From NCBI RefSeq assembly GCF_007830545.1, contig NZ_VLLF01000002.1, positions 62,001-126,000 on the forward strand: 64,000 nucleotides of DNA, written 5' to 3'. Of this stretch, positions 24,459-34,845 are shown in pieces. Under the pieces are notes generated by a model. That model was not told the origin of the DNA and searched no databases. It saw only the letters and a program-made list of their open reading frames with translations. Positions within the stretch are counted from its first letter, which is position 1. Each line of letters opens with the position of its first letter. This stretch comes from Roseibium hamelinense. Its GTDB lineage: Bacteria > Pseudomonadota > Alphaproteobacteria > Rhizobiales > Stappiaceae. The position numbers and the translations under genes are program-made.

Positions 24459-26132
24459 TTATCTCCCCAAGATACCCGGCAGGTTAAGCCCTTGTTCTTT
24501 CGCGCAGTTGAGCGCGATCTCGTACCCGGCATCGGCATGACGCATCACGCCCGTTGCCGGATCATTCCACAAAACCCGTCCGATGCGCCGGTCGGCATCT
24601 TCGGTGCCATCGCAGCAAATGACCATCCCCGAATGCTGGGAAAAGCCCATGCCGACACCGCCGCCATGGTGCAGCGACACCCAGGTCGCGCCTGAGGCCG
24701 TATTCAGCAGCGCGTTTAAGAGCGGCCAGTCGGACACTGCGTCCGACCCGTCTTGCATGGCCTCTGTTTCCCGGTTGGGCGAGGCAACGGAGCCGCTGTC
24801 CAGATGATCGCGGCCGATCACGATCGGCGCCTTCAGCTCGCCGGTGCGGACCATTTCGTTGAAGGCAAGGCCGAGCCGGTGGCGCTGGCCGAGCCCGACC
24901 CAGCAGATCCGGGCGGGCAGGCCCTGGAACGAGATCCGCTCGCGGGCCATGTCGAGCCAGTTGTGCAGGTGTTCATCGTCCGGGATCAGCTCCTTCACCT
25001 TGGCATCGGTCTTGTAGATGTCTTCCGGGTCGCCGGACAGCGCGCACCAGCGGAACGGCCCGATGCCGCGGCAGAACAGCGGCCGTATATAGGCCGGCAC
25101 GAAGCCCGGGAAGGCGAAGGCGTTTTCCAGGCCCTCTTCCAGCGCAACCTGGCGGATGTTGTTGCCGTAATCGAGGGTCGGGACACCGGCGTTCCAGAAA
25201 TCGACCATCGCCTGCACATGGACCTTCATCGAGGCGCGGGCAGCTTTCTCGACGGCTTTCGGGTCCGTTTCGGCCTTGGCGCGCCATTCGGCGACGGTCC
25301 AGCCCTGCGGCAGGTAGCCGTTGACCGGGTCATGGGCCGAGGTCTGGTCGGTGACGATGTCCGGCTTGACGCCGCGCTTGACGAGGTCTGCAAAAACATC
25401 GGCGGCGTTGCCGATCAGGGCAACGGATTTTGCCTCGCCCGCCTTGGTCCAGCGCTCGATCATCTCCAGCGCTTCGTCAAGGGAATGGGTCTTTTCATCG
25501 ACATACTTGGTGCGCAGGCGGAAGTCGGCGCTTTTTTCATCGCATTCCACGGCAAGGCAGCAGGCCCCCGCCATGACAGCGGCAAGCGGCTGGGCGCCGC
25601 CCATGCCGCCAAGCCCGCCGGTCAGGATCCAGCGGCCCTTCAGGTTGCCGTCATAATGCTGGCGGCCAGCTTCCATGAAGGTTTCATAGGTGCCCTGAAC
25701 AATCCCTTGCGTGCCGATATAGATCCACGAGCCCGCGGTCATCTGGCCGTACATGGCCAGGCCCTTCTTATCGAGTTCGTGGAAGTGGTCCCAGTTCGCC
25801 CAGTTCGGCACCAGGTTGGAGTTGGCGATCAGAACGCGCGGGGCGTCCTTGTGCGTCTTGAAGACACCCACGGGCTTTCCTGACTGCACCAAGAGGGTTT
25901 CGTCCTCTTCCAGGGACTTCAAGCTCGCGACGATCCGGTCGAAGTCTTCCCAGGTGCGGGCGGCGCGGCCGATGCCGCCATAGACAACCAGCTCATGCGG
26001 GTTCTCGGCAACATCGGGATGCAGGTTGTTCATCAGCATCCGCAAGGGCGCTTCGGTTAGCCAGGATTTGGTGTTGAGGTCGGTGCCGGTCGGCGGAAAA
26101 ACGTCACGGGCATTGTGGCGGCGGTCAACCAT
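24459..26132 (-). CDS. hutU: urocanate hydratase
   Basis: A 557-residue urocanase, second step of histidine degradation: urocanate to imidazolone propionate, using tightly bound NAD. It contains the family blocks [40 protein letters not shown] and the catalytic-Cys region [10 protein letters not shown]. The start overlaps the small membrane protein gene by eight bases. Full length for the family. Confidence 0.95.
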   Translation of the reverse strand: MVDRRHNARDVFPPTGTDLNTKSWLTEAPLRMLMNNLHPDVAENPHELVVYGGIGRAARTWEDFDRIVASLKSLEEDETLLVQSGKPVGVFKTHKDAPRVLIANSNLVPNWANWDHFHELDKKGLAMYGQMTAGSWIYIGTQGIVQGTYETFMEAGRQHYDGNLKGRWILTGGLGGMGGAQPLAAVMAGACCLAVECDEKSADFRLRTKYVDEKTHSLDEALEMIERWTKAGEAKSVALIGNAADVFADLVKRGVKPDIVTDQTSAHDPVNGYLPQGWTVAEWRAKAETDPKAVEKAARASMKVHVQAMVDFWNAGVPTLDYGNNIRQVALEEGLENAFAFPGFVPAYIRPLFCRGIGPFRWCALSGDPEDIYKTDAKVKELIPDDEHLHNWLDMARERISFQGLPARICWVGLGQRHRLGLAFNEMVRTGELKAPIVIGRDHLDSGSVASPNRETEAMQDGSDAVSDWPLLNALLNTASGATWVSLHHGGGVGMGFSQHSGMVICCDGTEDADRRIGRVLWNDPATGVMRHADAGYEIALNCAKEQGLNLPGILGR

Positions 26133-26520
26133 TCGAATCTCCTCCCTGCTGTTCAGGATTTTTGTCGCCTAGGCGGGCTTTCAGTGCACGATAGAGGCGT
26201 TTGTTTTCTTCATACTGCTGAGCCTGGGTGATCTCGACGAAATAAAGGGTCGCAATTGCGCCCATCAGCGCCGCACCCATTTCGAACACGAGATCCATCG
26301 CGACTTCGGACGCAAACTCGCCGATGACATCCCCGAAGAAGAAAGGGACAAGTTTCGACAATGTCACCAAGACAGCCGCTGCCAGGAGTATCCATCCGAT
26401 CATTTTCCGGCGGACGGTTTCCCGGTTCAGGAGTTCGTGTATCTCCTCCGGGTTTTGGCGATAGTAGTCGAGCTCGTCCGCCGAAAGGCTCGCAAGCGGA
26501 TCGGCTGTTTCTGACTTCAT
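26125..26520 (-). CDS. unrecognised membrane protein inside hut operon
   Basis: A 131-residue protein I do not recognise. Layout: acidic N-terminal tail (1-38), two hydrophobic segments (about 41-63 and 84-100, the second [16 protein letters not shown]), then a charged C-terminal tail ([17 protein letters not shown]). Its ATG overlaps the hutG stop by four bases and its stop overlaps hutU by eight, so it is tightly coupled to both and almost certainly expressed with them. GC-rich codons match the neighbours. It is not one of the known hut enzymes or transporters. A role in transport or in membrane placement of the pathway is possible. Confidence 0.75.
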   Translation of the reverse strand: MKSETADPLASLSADELDYYRQNPEEIHELLNRETVRRKMIGWILLAAAVLVTLSKLVPFFFGDVIGEFASEVAMDLVFEMGAALMGAIATLYFVEITQAQQYEENKRLYRALKARLGDKNPEQQGGDSNG

Positions 26521-27311
26521 CTCGTCACTCCCAGTTCTGCCAGACTTTGAAGGATCGCTCCAAGGTGAACGCGCAGACGGTCGGCCTTGGCCTCGTCATA
26601 GGCAAAGGGCGTGTCTTCGCTCACAAGATGCGTCGATTGGGCCAGTTCCATCTGGATGGCGTGGATGCCGGTTTGCGGCTGGCCGTAGTGGCGGGTCGTC
26701 CAACCACCCTTGAAGCGGCCGTTCAGGATCGACGTATAGCCCCCGGCCTTGGCGGTGACATCGACAACGGCTTTCTCGATTTCGGGCGCGCAGGTGGTGC
26801 CACCATTGGTGCCGGTGTTGAAGTCCGGAAGGGTGCCCTCGAACAGATAGGGCACGACGGAGCGGATCGAATGGCAGTCATAAAGGATCGCGATGCCGTG
26901 TTTTTCGCGCACCCGCTCCAGCTCGGCCTTGAGCGCGGCATGATAGGGTGCATGCCAGGCCAAGCGCCGGGCTTCTATTTCGGCTTCATCCGGTTCCCGG
27001 CCGTCCAGATAGATCGGGTGGCCGTTAAAATCGGTTGTCGGGCATAGCGTTGTCGTGTTCTGGCCGGGATAAAGGCTCACGCCAGCCGGGTCCCGGTTGG
27101 CGTCGATGACATAGCGGTGAAAGTTGGCCTTCACCATGGTCGCCCCGGGCAGAAGGCCGGAATAGAGCCGGTCCACATGCCAGTCGGTATCGGCCAGCTT
27201 GTGGCCGGTCTCGTTCAAGTCAGCCCAGATTTCCGGCGGCACATATGTTCCGGCGTGGGGCACGCCCAGAACGATGGGGCTGTCGCCAGCGGTGACCTCA
27301 ACGGGCTGCAT
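26517..27311 (-). CDS. hutG: N-formylglutamate deformylase
   Basis: A 264-residue amidohydrolase that splits N-formylglutamate to glutamate and formate, last step of the five-step route. Motifs are [11 protein letters not shown] at the N-terminus, LYDCHSIRS and the [13 protein letters not shown]-like block ([15 protein letters not shown]). It belongs to the FGase family rather than to formimidoylglutamase, which agrees with hutF in the same locus. The start lies 14 bases inside the hutH end. Confidence 0.92.
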   Translation of the reverse strand: MQPVEVTAGDSPIVLGVPHAGTYVPPEIWADLNETGHKLADTDWHVDRLYSGLLPGATMVKANFHRYVIDANRDPAGVSLYPGQNTTTLCPTTDFNGHPIYLDGREPDEAEIEARRLAWHAPYHAALKAELERVREKHGIAILYDCHSIRSVVPYLFEGTLPDFNTGTNGGTTCAPEIEKAVVDVTAKAGGYTSILNGRFKGGWTTRHYGQPQTGIHAIQMELAQSTHLVSEDTPFAYDEAKADRLRVHLGAILQSLAELGVTR

Positions 27312-28854
27312 AGGCGGCTCCCAGCTTGATCATGTGGTCATCGGAGACAATCGAGACCAGCGCGCGCGAGCGCACCAGTTCTGCAGCTGTCTCCAGATCC
27401 GGGGCGAGATACCGGTCCTTTGCAAGAGGCGGGATCACGTCGCGCAAGCGCGCGGCGACCAGTTGCAGGAGCGGGCTGGTCTTGAGCGGGGACCGGTGTT
27501 CGATGCCTTCAACGGCGCACAGCAGCTCGACGCCCAGAATATGCGCAAGGTTCGCCGTCATGCGGATCAGGCGGCGCGCACCATGGGCCGCCATGGAGAC
27601 ATGATCCTCCTGATTAGCGCTGGTCGGCGTTGAATCCGTCGAACAGGGATTTGCGAGATGCTTGTTTTCGCTCATCAGGGCCGCGGTCGTGACTTCGGCG
27701 ATCATCATGCCGGAGTTCAGGCCCGGATCCTTGGCGAGGAACGGCGGCAGATCGAACGACAAGGCCGGGTCAACCATCAGGGCAATGCGGCGCTGTGCGA
27801 TGGCGCCGAGTTCGGCAATCGCAAGGGCAATCTGGTCGGCGGCAAAGGCAACGGGTTCTGCATGGAAGTTGCCGCCGGAGACGATCCGGTCCGCCTCGAC
27901 AAGCACCAGCGGATTGTCGGTTGCGGCATTCGCCTCGATTTCCAGCGTCGTCGCGGCCATGCGCAGAAGATCGACGCACGCCCCGGCCACCTGTGGCTGG
28001 CAGCGGATGCAGTAGGGGTCCTGAACGCGGGTATCGCCTTCACGGTGGCTTTCGCGGATCTCGGACCCCTCCATGATGCCGCGCATGGCGCTGGCGACTT
28101 CGATCTGGCCCCGGTGCCCGCGCAGCTCGTGGATTTCGGGCAGGAGCGGCGCGGTCGAGCCCATGATCGCGTCTGTGGACAGGCTTGCCGTGACGAGGGT
28201 TGCCTCGGCCAGCCGCCAGGCGTCGAACAGGCCGACCAGCGCGCAGGCGGTCGAAAACTGGGTGCCGTTGATCAGCCCGAGGCCTTCCTTGGGGCCAAGG
28301 ACCACGGGCGTCAGGCCCGCACGGCGCAGCGCCTCTCCGCCGGACAGGCGCTGGTCCTCGAATTCGGCCTCGCCTTCGCCGATCAGCGCGGCGGTCATGT
28401 GGGCGAGCGGGGCAAGGTCGCCGGAAGCGCCGACGGAGCCTTGCGAGGGAACAACCGGGGTGACGCCCTTCTCAAGGCAGTCCTCAATCAGCTTCAACAC
28501 CTCAAAGCGTACCCCTGACGCGCCGCGCCCCAGGGACAAGAGCTTCAGGACCATCATCAGCCGTGTGGTCGTGCGGTCGAGCGGCTCACCGACGCCGCAG
28601 CAATGGGAGAGGATCAGATTGCGCTGCAAGGTGGCTGTGTCGTCCGCGGCGATCTTGACGCTGGCGAGTTTGCCGAAGCCGGTGTTGACACCGTAGACGG
28701 CTTCCGAGCCGCGGGCCGCCTCGGCAACGCGCTCTGCCGCGCGGTCGATCGCGGGTTGCGCAGCGCGGTCGATGCGCACCGCCCGTTCCTCACGGTAAAT
28801 CCGTTCCAGATCGGCCAGTGTCACAGAGCCGGGTGTCAGCGTCAGGGCGCTCAT
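27298..28854 (-). CDS. hutH: histidine ammonia-lyase
   Basis: A 518-residue enzyme that removes ammonia from histidine to give urocanate. The MIO cofactor triad Ala-Ser-Gly is in [15 protein letters not shown]. Other blocks are [23 protein letters not shown] and [18 protein letters not shown] overlaps the hutI stop by four bases (28851-28854). Length is family-typical. Confidence 0.95.
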   Translation of the reverse strand: MSALTLTPGSVTLADLERIYREERAVRIDRAAQPAIDRAAERVAEAARGSEAVYGVNTGFGKLASVKIAADDTATLQRNLILSHCCGVGEPLDRTTTRLMMVLKLLSLGRGASGVRFEVLKLIEDCLEKGVTPVVPSQGSVGASGDLAPLAHMTAALIGEGEAEFEDQRLSGGEALRRAGLTPVVLGPKEGLGLINGTQFSTACALVGLFDAWRLAEATLVTASLSTDAIMGSTAPLLPEIHELRGHRGQIEVASAMRGIMEGSEIRESHREGDTRVQDPYCIRCQPQVAGACVDLLRMAATTLEIEANAATDNPLVLVEADRIVSGGNFHAEPVAFAADQIALAIAELGAIAQRRIALMVDPALSFDLPPFLAKDPGLNSGMMIAEVTTAALMSENKHLANPCSTDSTPTSANQEDHVSMAAHGARRLIRMTANLAHILGVELLCAVEGIEHRSPLKTSPLLQLVAARLRDVIPPLAKDRYLAPDLETAAELVRSRALVSIVSDDHMIKLGAAYAAR

Positions 28855-30056
28855 TCAGAGCCTCCAAAAATGCGTTTTTCGAGAGAGTTGAAGCCGATGC
28901 GGTAGCTGAGCTCGGCCGGATGCTGCACGTTCCAGATGGCAAGATCGGCGCGTTTGCCGGCCTCCAGCGTGCCCCGGTCGGTGAAGCCAAGCACTCTGGC
29001 CGCCTCGCGGGTCGCACCCGCCAGCGCCTCTTCAGGCGTCATGCGGAACAACGTGCAGCCCATGTTCATGGTGAGCAGCAGAGAGGCGAGCGGCGAGGAG
29101 CCGGGATTGCAGTCGGTCGCAAGCGCCATCGGCACCTTGTGCTGGCGCAGGAGGTCAATCGGCGGAGCCTGGGTCTCCCGCAGGGTATAGAAGGCACCGG
29201 GCAGGATGACGGCGATTGTGCCACTGTCTGCCATGGCCCGAACGCCTGCTTCATCGAGATATTCCAGGTGATCGGCGGACAAGGCCCCATAGGAGGCGGC
29301 AAGAGCGGTGCCTCCCAGGTTGGACAATTGCTCGGCATGGAGCTTGACCGGCAGGCCAAGGGCTTTGGCCTTGTCGAACACTTTGGCGATCTGGTCCGGC
29401 GAAAAGGCGATGCCCTCGCAAAAGCCGTCGACCGCATCGACCAGGCCTTCGGCATGGGCCGCGTCCAGGGCGGGCAGGCAGATGTCGTCGAGATAAGCGT
29501 CCGCCCGATCCTTGTACTCGGCCGGAACAGCATGCGCGCCGAGGAAGGTGGTGCGCACGGTGACGGGCCGCAGGCTCCCGACCTTGCGGGCAGCCCGCAG
29601 CATTTTCAGTTCGGTCTCCTGATCGAGCCCGTAGCCCGACTTGATCTCGATCGCCGTGACGCCCTCGGCAATCAGCGCATCCACGCGGGAGAGCACGCCC
29701 TCAAGCAATTCGTCTTCGCTGGCGGCGCGGGTGGCCTTGACGGTGGAGACAATGCCGCCGCCCGCCCGGGCCACTTCTTCATAGGAGGCGCCTTCGAGCC
29801 GCATTTCGAACTCGCGGGCCCGGTCGCCGCCGAACACGACATGGGTGTGGCAATCGATCAAGCCTGGGGTGACCAGGCGTCCCGCCAGATCTTCCTTTGG
29901 AAACCCGGCACAGGCTTGCGGGAGGTCTGCAGCAGGTCCGGCAAAGGCAATCGTGCCGCTGTCGATGGCGAGAACACCGTCCTCAATCAAGCCATAGGGC
30001 GTCCCCGTGTGGGTGAAGGTCGCCAGTCTGGCATGTGTCAGCAGCCTCTGAGGCAC
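28851..30056 (-). CDS. hutI: imidazolonepropionase
   Basis: A 401-residue metal-dependent amidohydrolase, third step: imidazolone propionate to formimidoylglutamate. The metal site includes [18 protein letters not shown] and [12 protein letters not shown], and the C-terminal block has DLAIWNV. The start is GTG 30056, with AGGAG nine bases upstream. First gene of the minus-strand operon hutI-hutH-hutG-membrane protein-hutU-dctP, divergent from hutF. Confidence 0.93.
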   Translation of the reverse strand: MPQRLLTHARLATFTHTGTPYGLIEDGVLAIDSGTIAFAGPAADLPQACAGFPKEDLAGRLVTPGLIDCHTHVVFGGDRAREFEMRLEGASYEEVARAGGGIVSTVKATRAASEDELLEGVLSRVDALIAEGVTAIEIKSGYGLDQETELKMLRAARKVGSLRPVTVRTTFLGAHAVPAEYKDRADAYLDDICLPALDAAHAEGLVDAVDGFCEGIAFSPDQIAKVFDKAKALGLPVKLHAEQLSNLGGTALAASYGALSADHLEYLDEAGVRAMADSGTIAVILPGAFYTLRETQAPPIDLLRQHKVPMALATDCNPGSSPLASLLLTMNMGCTLFRMTPEEALAGATREAARVLGFTDRGTLEAGKRADLAIWNVQHPAELSYRIGFNSLEKRIFGGSE

Positions 30057-30092
30057 CGGACATCTCCTGCTTGATTAGATTGCGATAAAAGA

Positions 30093-30112
30093 TAATATGC
30101 ATGCACATATTA
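30093..30112. promoter_or_regulatory. HutC operator candidate
   Basis: Perfect inverted repeat TAATATG-CATGCA-CATATTA (30093-30112) in the 83-base gap between divergent hutI and hutF. A GntR-type repressor of the HutC subfamily is encoded just after hutF. The position would block both promoters. Confidence 0.65.
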
Positions 30113-30139
30113 ACGTGTCAACGAGGGAAAGAGACCGGC

Positions 30140-31528
30140 ATGCCCACGGCGCAAGACACCACGATTTTCGCAAGCCACGCCCTGCTTTCCAGCGGCTGGG
30201 CGGAAAATGTCCGTATTGATTTGTCCGCCAACGGCACGGTTTCCGGGGTCGAAACCGGGGCCAACTCGTCTGCGGGAGCGGACCACAAGGCCGGTATCTT
30301 GCTGCCTGCACCGTCCAACCTGCACAGCCACGCCTTTCAGCGCGCCATGGCCGGAATGAGTGAACGGCGCGGCCAGGAAAGCCGCGACAGCTTCTGGACC
30401 TGGCGGCAGATCATGTTCCGGTTTCTCGATACGCTCACCCCGGACGATGTCGAGGCGATTGCCGCCTTCGTGCAAATGGAAATGCTGGAAGGCGGATATG
30501 CCGGCGTCGGCGAATTCCACTATCTCCATCACCAGCCGGGCGGGGAGCCCTATGGCAATCTTGCGGAAATTTCCGAGCGGATCGTCTCTGCGGCCAGCGC
30601 CACCGGCATCGGCTTGACCTTGCTGCCGGTACTTTACACCCATGGCGGCTGCGACAAGCGTCCGCTCGCGCCGGGACAGATCCGCTTCGGCAATGCGTTT
30701 GACCGGTTCCAGAAGCTGCATGATCAGGCTGGCAACGCGCTGAAGTCCCTTGATCAGGATTGCATTTTGGGCGTCGCGCCGCACTCCCTGCGCGCTGTCG
30801 ATGTTGAGGGCTTGCTGAATGCGGTCGCGCTTGCGGGGCAAAAGCCCTTGCATATGCATCTGGCCGAGCAGGTTGCCGAGGTTGAGGAAGTCCTCGCGGC
30901 GGTAGGCAAACGGCCGGTCGAGTGGCTTCTGGAAAACCATGGTGTTTCGGCGAACTGGTGCCTGATCCACTGCACCCAGATGACGCCGGAAGAAACGCGG
31001 GGGCTCGCCGCGACCGGGGCCGTTGCCGGGCTGTGCCCGATCACCGAATCAAGCCTCGGGGACGGCATTTTCGAAGGCGTCCGTTATCTGGAGGCGGGCG
31101 GTAAGTTTGGGGTTGGGTCTGATTCCAACATCCGCATTTCCTTGTCAGAAGAATTGCGCACACTCGAATACTCCCAGCGCCTGCGCGACAAATGCCGCGC
31201 GTCCGTCGCAACACCAGACAAGTCCACCGGCCGGGTGCTGTTTGATGGCGCTGTTTCCGGCAGCGCGCAGGCCTGCGGACGCAAGTCTGGACAGATCGCA
31301 CCTGGATGCTTCGCGGATCTCGTCGCCCTTGATGCCGGGGCCATTGATCTGGAAGGGCGTGCGGGTGACGAAATCCTGGATGCCTACATCTTCGCTGGCG
31401 ACGACAGGATGGTGCAGGATGTCTGGTCCGCGGGCCGCCATGTTGTCACCGGCGGGACTCATGTAAAAGGCGACGAAATCCGCGCGCGGTACCGCTCGAC
31501 AATGAGCGCGCTGCGCGCCCGCCTCTAA
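30140..31528 (+). CDS. hutF: formimidoylglutamate deiminase
   Basis: A 462-residue amidohydrolase that converts formimidoylglutamate to N-formylglutamate and ammonia, feeding HutG. Motifs are NLHSHAFQRAM (metal HxH), LGVAPHSLRAV, MHLAEQVAEVEE and VGSDSNIRISL. ATG 30140 is chosen with GAGGGAAAGAG upstream; the frame is open to 30101 but that would run into the operator. hutC follows 17 bases later. Confidence 0.93.
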   Translation: MPTAQDTTIFASHALLSSGWAENVRIDLSANGTVSGVETGANSSAGADHKAGILLPAPSNLHSHAFQRAMAGMSERRGQESRDSFWTWRQIMFRFLDTLTPDDVEAIAAFVQMEMLEGGYAGVGEFHYLHHQPGGEPYGNLAEISERIVSAASATGIGLTLLPVLYTHGGCDKRPLAPGQIRFGNAFDRFQKLHDQAGNALKSLDQDCILGVAPHSLRAVDVEGLLNAVALAGQKPLHMHLAEQVAEVEEVLAAVGKRPVEWLLENHGVSANWCLIHCTQMTPEETRGLAATGAVAGLCPITESSLGDGIFEGVRYLEAGGKFGVGSDSNIRISLSEELRTLEYSQRLRDKCRASVATPDKSTGRVLFDGAVSGSAQACGRKSGQIAPGCFADLVALDAGAIDLEGRAGDEILDAYIFAGDDRMVQDVWSAGRHVVTGGTHVKGDEIRARYRSTMSALRARL

Positions 31529-31545
31529 CAAGGAACCAAGCCTCC

Positions 31546-32247
31546 GTGGCCGTGACGGATACAAACTCCTGGACGGGTATCCGCGAAGAGCTGCTTCGCC
31601 GGATCCATGACCGTGTCTGGGAGCCGGGCGCGCAGATCCCGCATGAGGCGGATCTGGCGGAGGAGTTCGGCTGTGCGCGCACGACCGTGAACCGGGCCCT
31701 GAGAGATCTGGCGGAAAGCGGGCTTGTCATCCGAAAGCGCCGGGCGGGCACACGCGTTGCGCTCAATCCGCCGCAGCGGGCAACGCTCACCATTCCGATT
31801 ATCCGGGAAGAGGTCGAGGCGCTGGGCAAGACCTACCGCCACAGCCTTCTGGAACGGGCGTACCAACCGGTTCCGCCCATGCTTCACGGCGTGTTTCACG
31901 CCTCGCTTGGCGAAGATGTGCTTTATCTCAAAACGCTCCACTTCGCCGATGAGCGGCCCTATGCCTTTGAAGAACGGCATATCAACCTGGATACGGTCCC
32001 GCAGGCGCGCGAGCGCAAATTCGAGGTCTCAAGCGCCAATGAATGGCTGGTTCACAACGCGCCCTACAGCCGGGGCGACCTTTCCTTTTCCGCGCTCAAT
32101 GCTGACGAGGATACGGCTCGGATCCTCGACTGCACGCCCGGCACCGCGCTCTTTACCATGGAACGGATAACCTGGACCGGCGATGCACCGATCACCCATG
32201 TGAAACTGATCTTTGCCGCTGGCTACCGGATGCGCAGCACAATTTGA
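31546..32247 (+). CDS. hutC: histidine-utilisation repressor (GntR/HutC family)
   Basis: A 233-residue regulator. Residues 1-75 form a winged helix (IREELLRRIHDRVWEPGAQIPHEADLAEEFGCARTTVNRAL pattern), and the rest is a UTRA effector domain with the LYLKTLHFADERPYAFEERHINL segment. HutC proteins are released from DNA by urocanate. GTG 31546 follows AAGGAACC by about nine bases. Co-transcribed with hutF, hence self-regulating through 30093-30112. Confidence 0.9.
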   Translation: MAVTDTNSWTGIREELLRRIHDRVWEPGAQIPHEADLAEEFGCARTTVNRALRDLAESGLVIRKRRAGTRVALNPPQRATLTIPIIREEVEALGKTYRHSLLERAYQPVPPMLHGVFHASLGEDVLYLKTLHFADERPYAFEERHINLDTVPQARERKFEVSSANEWLVHNAPYSRGDLSFSALNADEDTARILDCTPGTALFTMERITWTGDAPITHVKLIFAAGYRMRSTI

Positions 32248-32589
32248 TTTTCTAGAACGAGCCTGCCGGATCAGCGGTCACAAGTCTGTGATCAAAAATG
32301 TGCATCCGTCAGGAGTTTTGAAATCCTGTGTCTGAATGACACAAAGACGGTAACATTTCGAGCGGCTCCATGGCTTTTAATCCGCCGCTTCTTGTGAAAC
32401 CGTGTATAAATATCCCACGATAACAAAAGCTTTGATCGCGGGAGGCAAAAAAGAACCGGAATGCCATCCATGAAAACTGGCGGGTGTTTTACCAAGTCAA
32501 TGTTTGCTTTTTGTTAGTCATAGACTTTGAAGCGAACATCCGTTTCCGCAAGTTCCGAAGTATAACATTCAACCGAGTAGGGGCTTTGA
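32248..32589. other. intergenic region, no gene seen
   Basis: About 340 bases, AT-richer than the surroundings. A short antisense frame (32292-32495) has no recognisable product. It must hold the promoter of the MHYT-EAL gene; no clear terminator for hutC was found. Confidence 0.4.
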
Positions 32590-34668
32590 ATGTTATCTGT
32601 ACTTGCGTGCATCGCGTTTGATCACGATCCGGTATTCGTCGGATTGGCGGCGGTCATTCTTGTTATCGGCGCTTTGGTCACAATGCGGCTGTATGCCCGT
32701 GTCAGGCGGACAGAGGGCGCGCTTCAGTATTTGTGGTTGATGCTGTCCGGTATGATTGCAGGCGGTACCATCTGGAGCACTCACTTTGTCTCCATGCTGG
32801 CCTACAAAAGCCCGCTGTTGCTTGGATATGACCTTCCGCTGACGGCACTTTCCCTCGTGATTGCAATCGTCGGAACGACCCTTGGCCTATTCGTTGCCGC
32901 GCTAACGCGCAAATCGGTGCTCATTGAAGTCGGCGGTTTCATATTCGGCGGTTCCATTGCGGCGATGCACTACACGGGTATTGCCGCCATTCAGATGTCC
33001 GGGCTTTTGCTGCTCGACCACACCTATGTCGTTGTCTCTGTGCTGCTTGCATGTTTGTTCGGTATGTTGGCTACGAGCCGCATTGCTCGCCCGGTGACAC
33101 GGTTTTGCAAATACGGGTCGGCTCTGGCGTTTACTCTCGCGGTTGGCACACTGCACTATGTCGGTATGACCGGCGTCGAGATCGTGCCCTTGAAACTGGG
33201 ACCAGTCTCCAGCGATCTTGTATCAAATACCTACGTTGGCATCGCGATCTTTGTGATCATGGTAACGCTTCTGCTTCTGGCGGTCCTGACCTACAGCATC
33301 GATGCTAAAAACGAAGAGGCAGCATCCGGGCGCATTGATCATCTTGCGCGGCACGATCCGTTGACCGGGCTCGCCAACCGGGCAGGCATCGTCAATCTGA
33401 TCAACCGGCGTATTTCAAAACACCTTGATGACACGGCCGATCTCGCTGTGGTCTCTTTTAATCTCGACCGGTTTAAGGAGATCAACGACGTTCACGGGCA
33501 TGCGGCTGGCGATGCCCTGCTGCGGCATGTCTCGCAAGCACTGTCGGGCTGCCTTCAAGACGGCGAAATGGCCTCCCGGGTTGCCTCCCACGAGTTTGTG
33601 ATTGTGCGCGACGCGGTGTTTACCCGGCATGAAGTGAACGCACTTTGCAAACGGATCCAAAAATCGCTCTCAACACCGTTCATTTTCAATGAGGAGTCTT
33701 TTCAGGTGAAGGCATCTTTCGGCTATGCCATGTATCCGAAAGACAGCAAGACAGCTGGCGGATTGATTGAATATGCAGAGCGGGCGATGAAGCAGGCACG
33801 TGCTGCCGGCAGTGACCGCATCCTCGCCTACGATCCGGCGAAGGACGAGGAAAACCGGGAGCGCAGTGCACTTGCCATCGATCTGGCCCACGCGCTGGAG
33901 CGTGGTGAGTTTGAGCTCTATTACCAGATTCAGAACAACGTTCTCACGCGCCGGGTCACGGGAGCGGAGGTTCTGCTGCGCTGGCACCACCCGGAGCGCG
34001 GCATGATCCCGCCGTTCAAGTTCATTCCGATCGCTGAAGAAAATGGCCACATTGTCGGCATTGGCGCGTGGATCATCAAGACGGCCTGCCGCGAGGCGGC
34101 AAGCTGGGACAATCCGATCAAAATTGCGGTGAATGTCGCACCCGTTCAACTTGCAGATCCGGACCTGCCGATCGTGGTTGAGCGGGCCTTGGTCGAAAGC
34201 GGGCTCGACCCGCAGCGGCTGGAGTTGGAAATCACCGAAAGCGGCATCATCAGCGACACGGGCTTTGCGCTCCAGGTCATTCATCAGCTTAAGGCGCTGG
34301 GTGTGCGGATTGCCATGGATGATTTCGGCACCGGGTACTCGTCGCTGGCAACCCTGCAGGCATTCCCCTTTGACAAGATCAAGATCGACCGAGAGTTTGT
34401 GAAGGATTTGGGCCGCAACAAGCAGTCCGAAGCGATCATTCAGGCGACAATTATTTTGAGCCGCAGTCTTGGCATTCCCGTTTTGGCAGAAGGCGTGGAA
34501 ACGGAAGATCATATGGTGCTTTTGGCCCGTGAGGGATGCAGCGAAGTGCAGGGGTACCTTTTCAGCAAACCGGTTGCGATCGGCGAGCTGCGCCATCAGC
34601 TGCGCGATGATATGGCGATGCAAAAAGACATGGAGACGGTGCCTTCACTAAAGGTCCGTGTCGCCTGA
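32590..34668 (+). CDS. MHYT-GGDEF(degenerate)-EAL signalling protein
   Basis: A 692-residue inner-membrane protein. Residues 1-240 form an MHYT sensor of seven helices with the repeated THFVSML, MHYTGIAAI and LHYVGMTG motifs, thought to bind copper or a diatomic gas. A GGDEF domain (about 255-420) has the signature changed to SHEF (VASHEF), so cyclase activity is unlikely. The EAL domain (about 440-685) keeps EVLLRW, EITESG, MDDFGTGYSSL and EGVETED, so c-di-GMP hydrolysis is likely. Monocistronic. The signal sensed is inferred from the domain family only. Confidence 0.85.
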   Translation: MLSVLACIAFDHDPVFVGLAAVILVIGALVTMRLYARVRRTEGALQYLWLMLSGMIAGGTIWSTHFVSMLAYKSPLLLGYDLPLTALSLVIAIVGTTLGLFVAALTRKSVLIEVGGFIFGGSIAAMHYTGIAAIQMSGLLLLDHTYVVVSVLLACLFGMLATSRIARPVTRFCKYGSALAFTLAVGTLHYVGMTGVEIVPLKLGPVSSDLVSNTYVGIAIFVIMVTLLLLAVLTYSIDAKNEEAASGRIDHLARHDPLTGLANRAGIVNLINRRISKHLDDTADLAVVSFNLDRFKEINDVHGHAAGDALLRHVSQALSGCLQDGEMASRVASHEFVIVRDAVFTRHEVNALCKRIQKSLSTPFIFNEESFQVKASFGYAMYPKDSKTAGGLIEYAERAMKQARAAGSDRILAYDPAKDEENRERSALAIDLAHALERGEFELYYQIQNNVLTRRVTGAEVLLRWHHPERGMIPPFKFIPIAEENGHIVGIGAWIIKTACREAASWDNPIKIAVNVAPVQLADPDLPIVVERALVESGLDPQRLELEITESGIISDTGFALQVIHQLKALGVRIAMDDFGTGYSSLATLQAFPFDKIKIDREFVKDLGRNKQSEAIIQATIILSRSLGIPVLAEGVETEDHMVLLAREGCSEVQGYLFSKPVAIGELRHQLRDDMAMQKDMETVPSLKVRVA

Positions 34669-34845
34669 TACGCATTCCAAAACAGCTTTTTCCGTTTACC
34701 TGACGCGCCATCTGGTTTTTGATCCGTCGAGGGCAACCTCGCACCATATCCGACTGCCCGTGCGCCTCCGGTGTCTTTCCCGGATCTGCGCATGTCGGTG
34801 GTGTCGCATGCTTTGGTATTTAAACCTTTTTGGCGGGAGCTTGCC

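Noticed and set aside
24753-25883. 376-codon open frame opposite hutU
   Set aside because: Antisense shadow of urocanase; composition driven by the third codon position.
28818-30074. 418-codon open frame opposite hutI
   Set aside because: Antisense shadow of imidazolonepropionase; no recognisable motifs.
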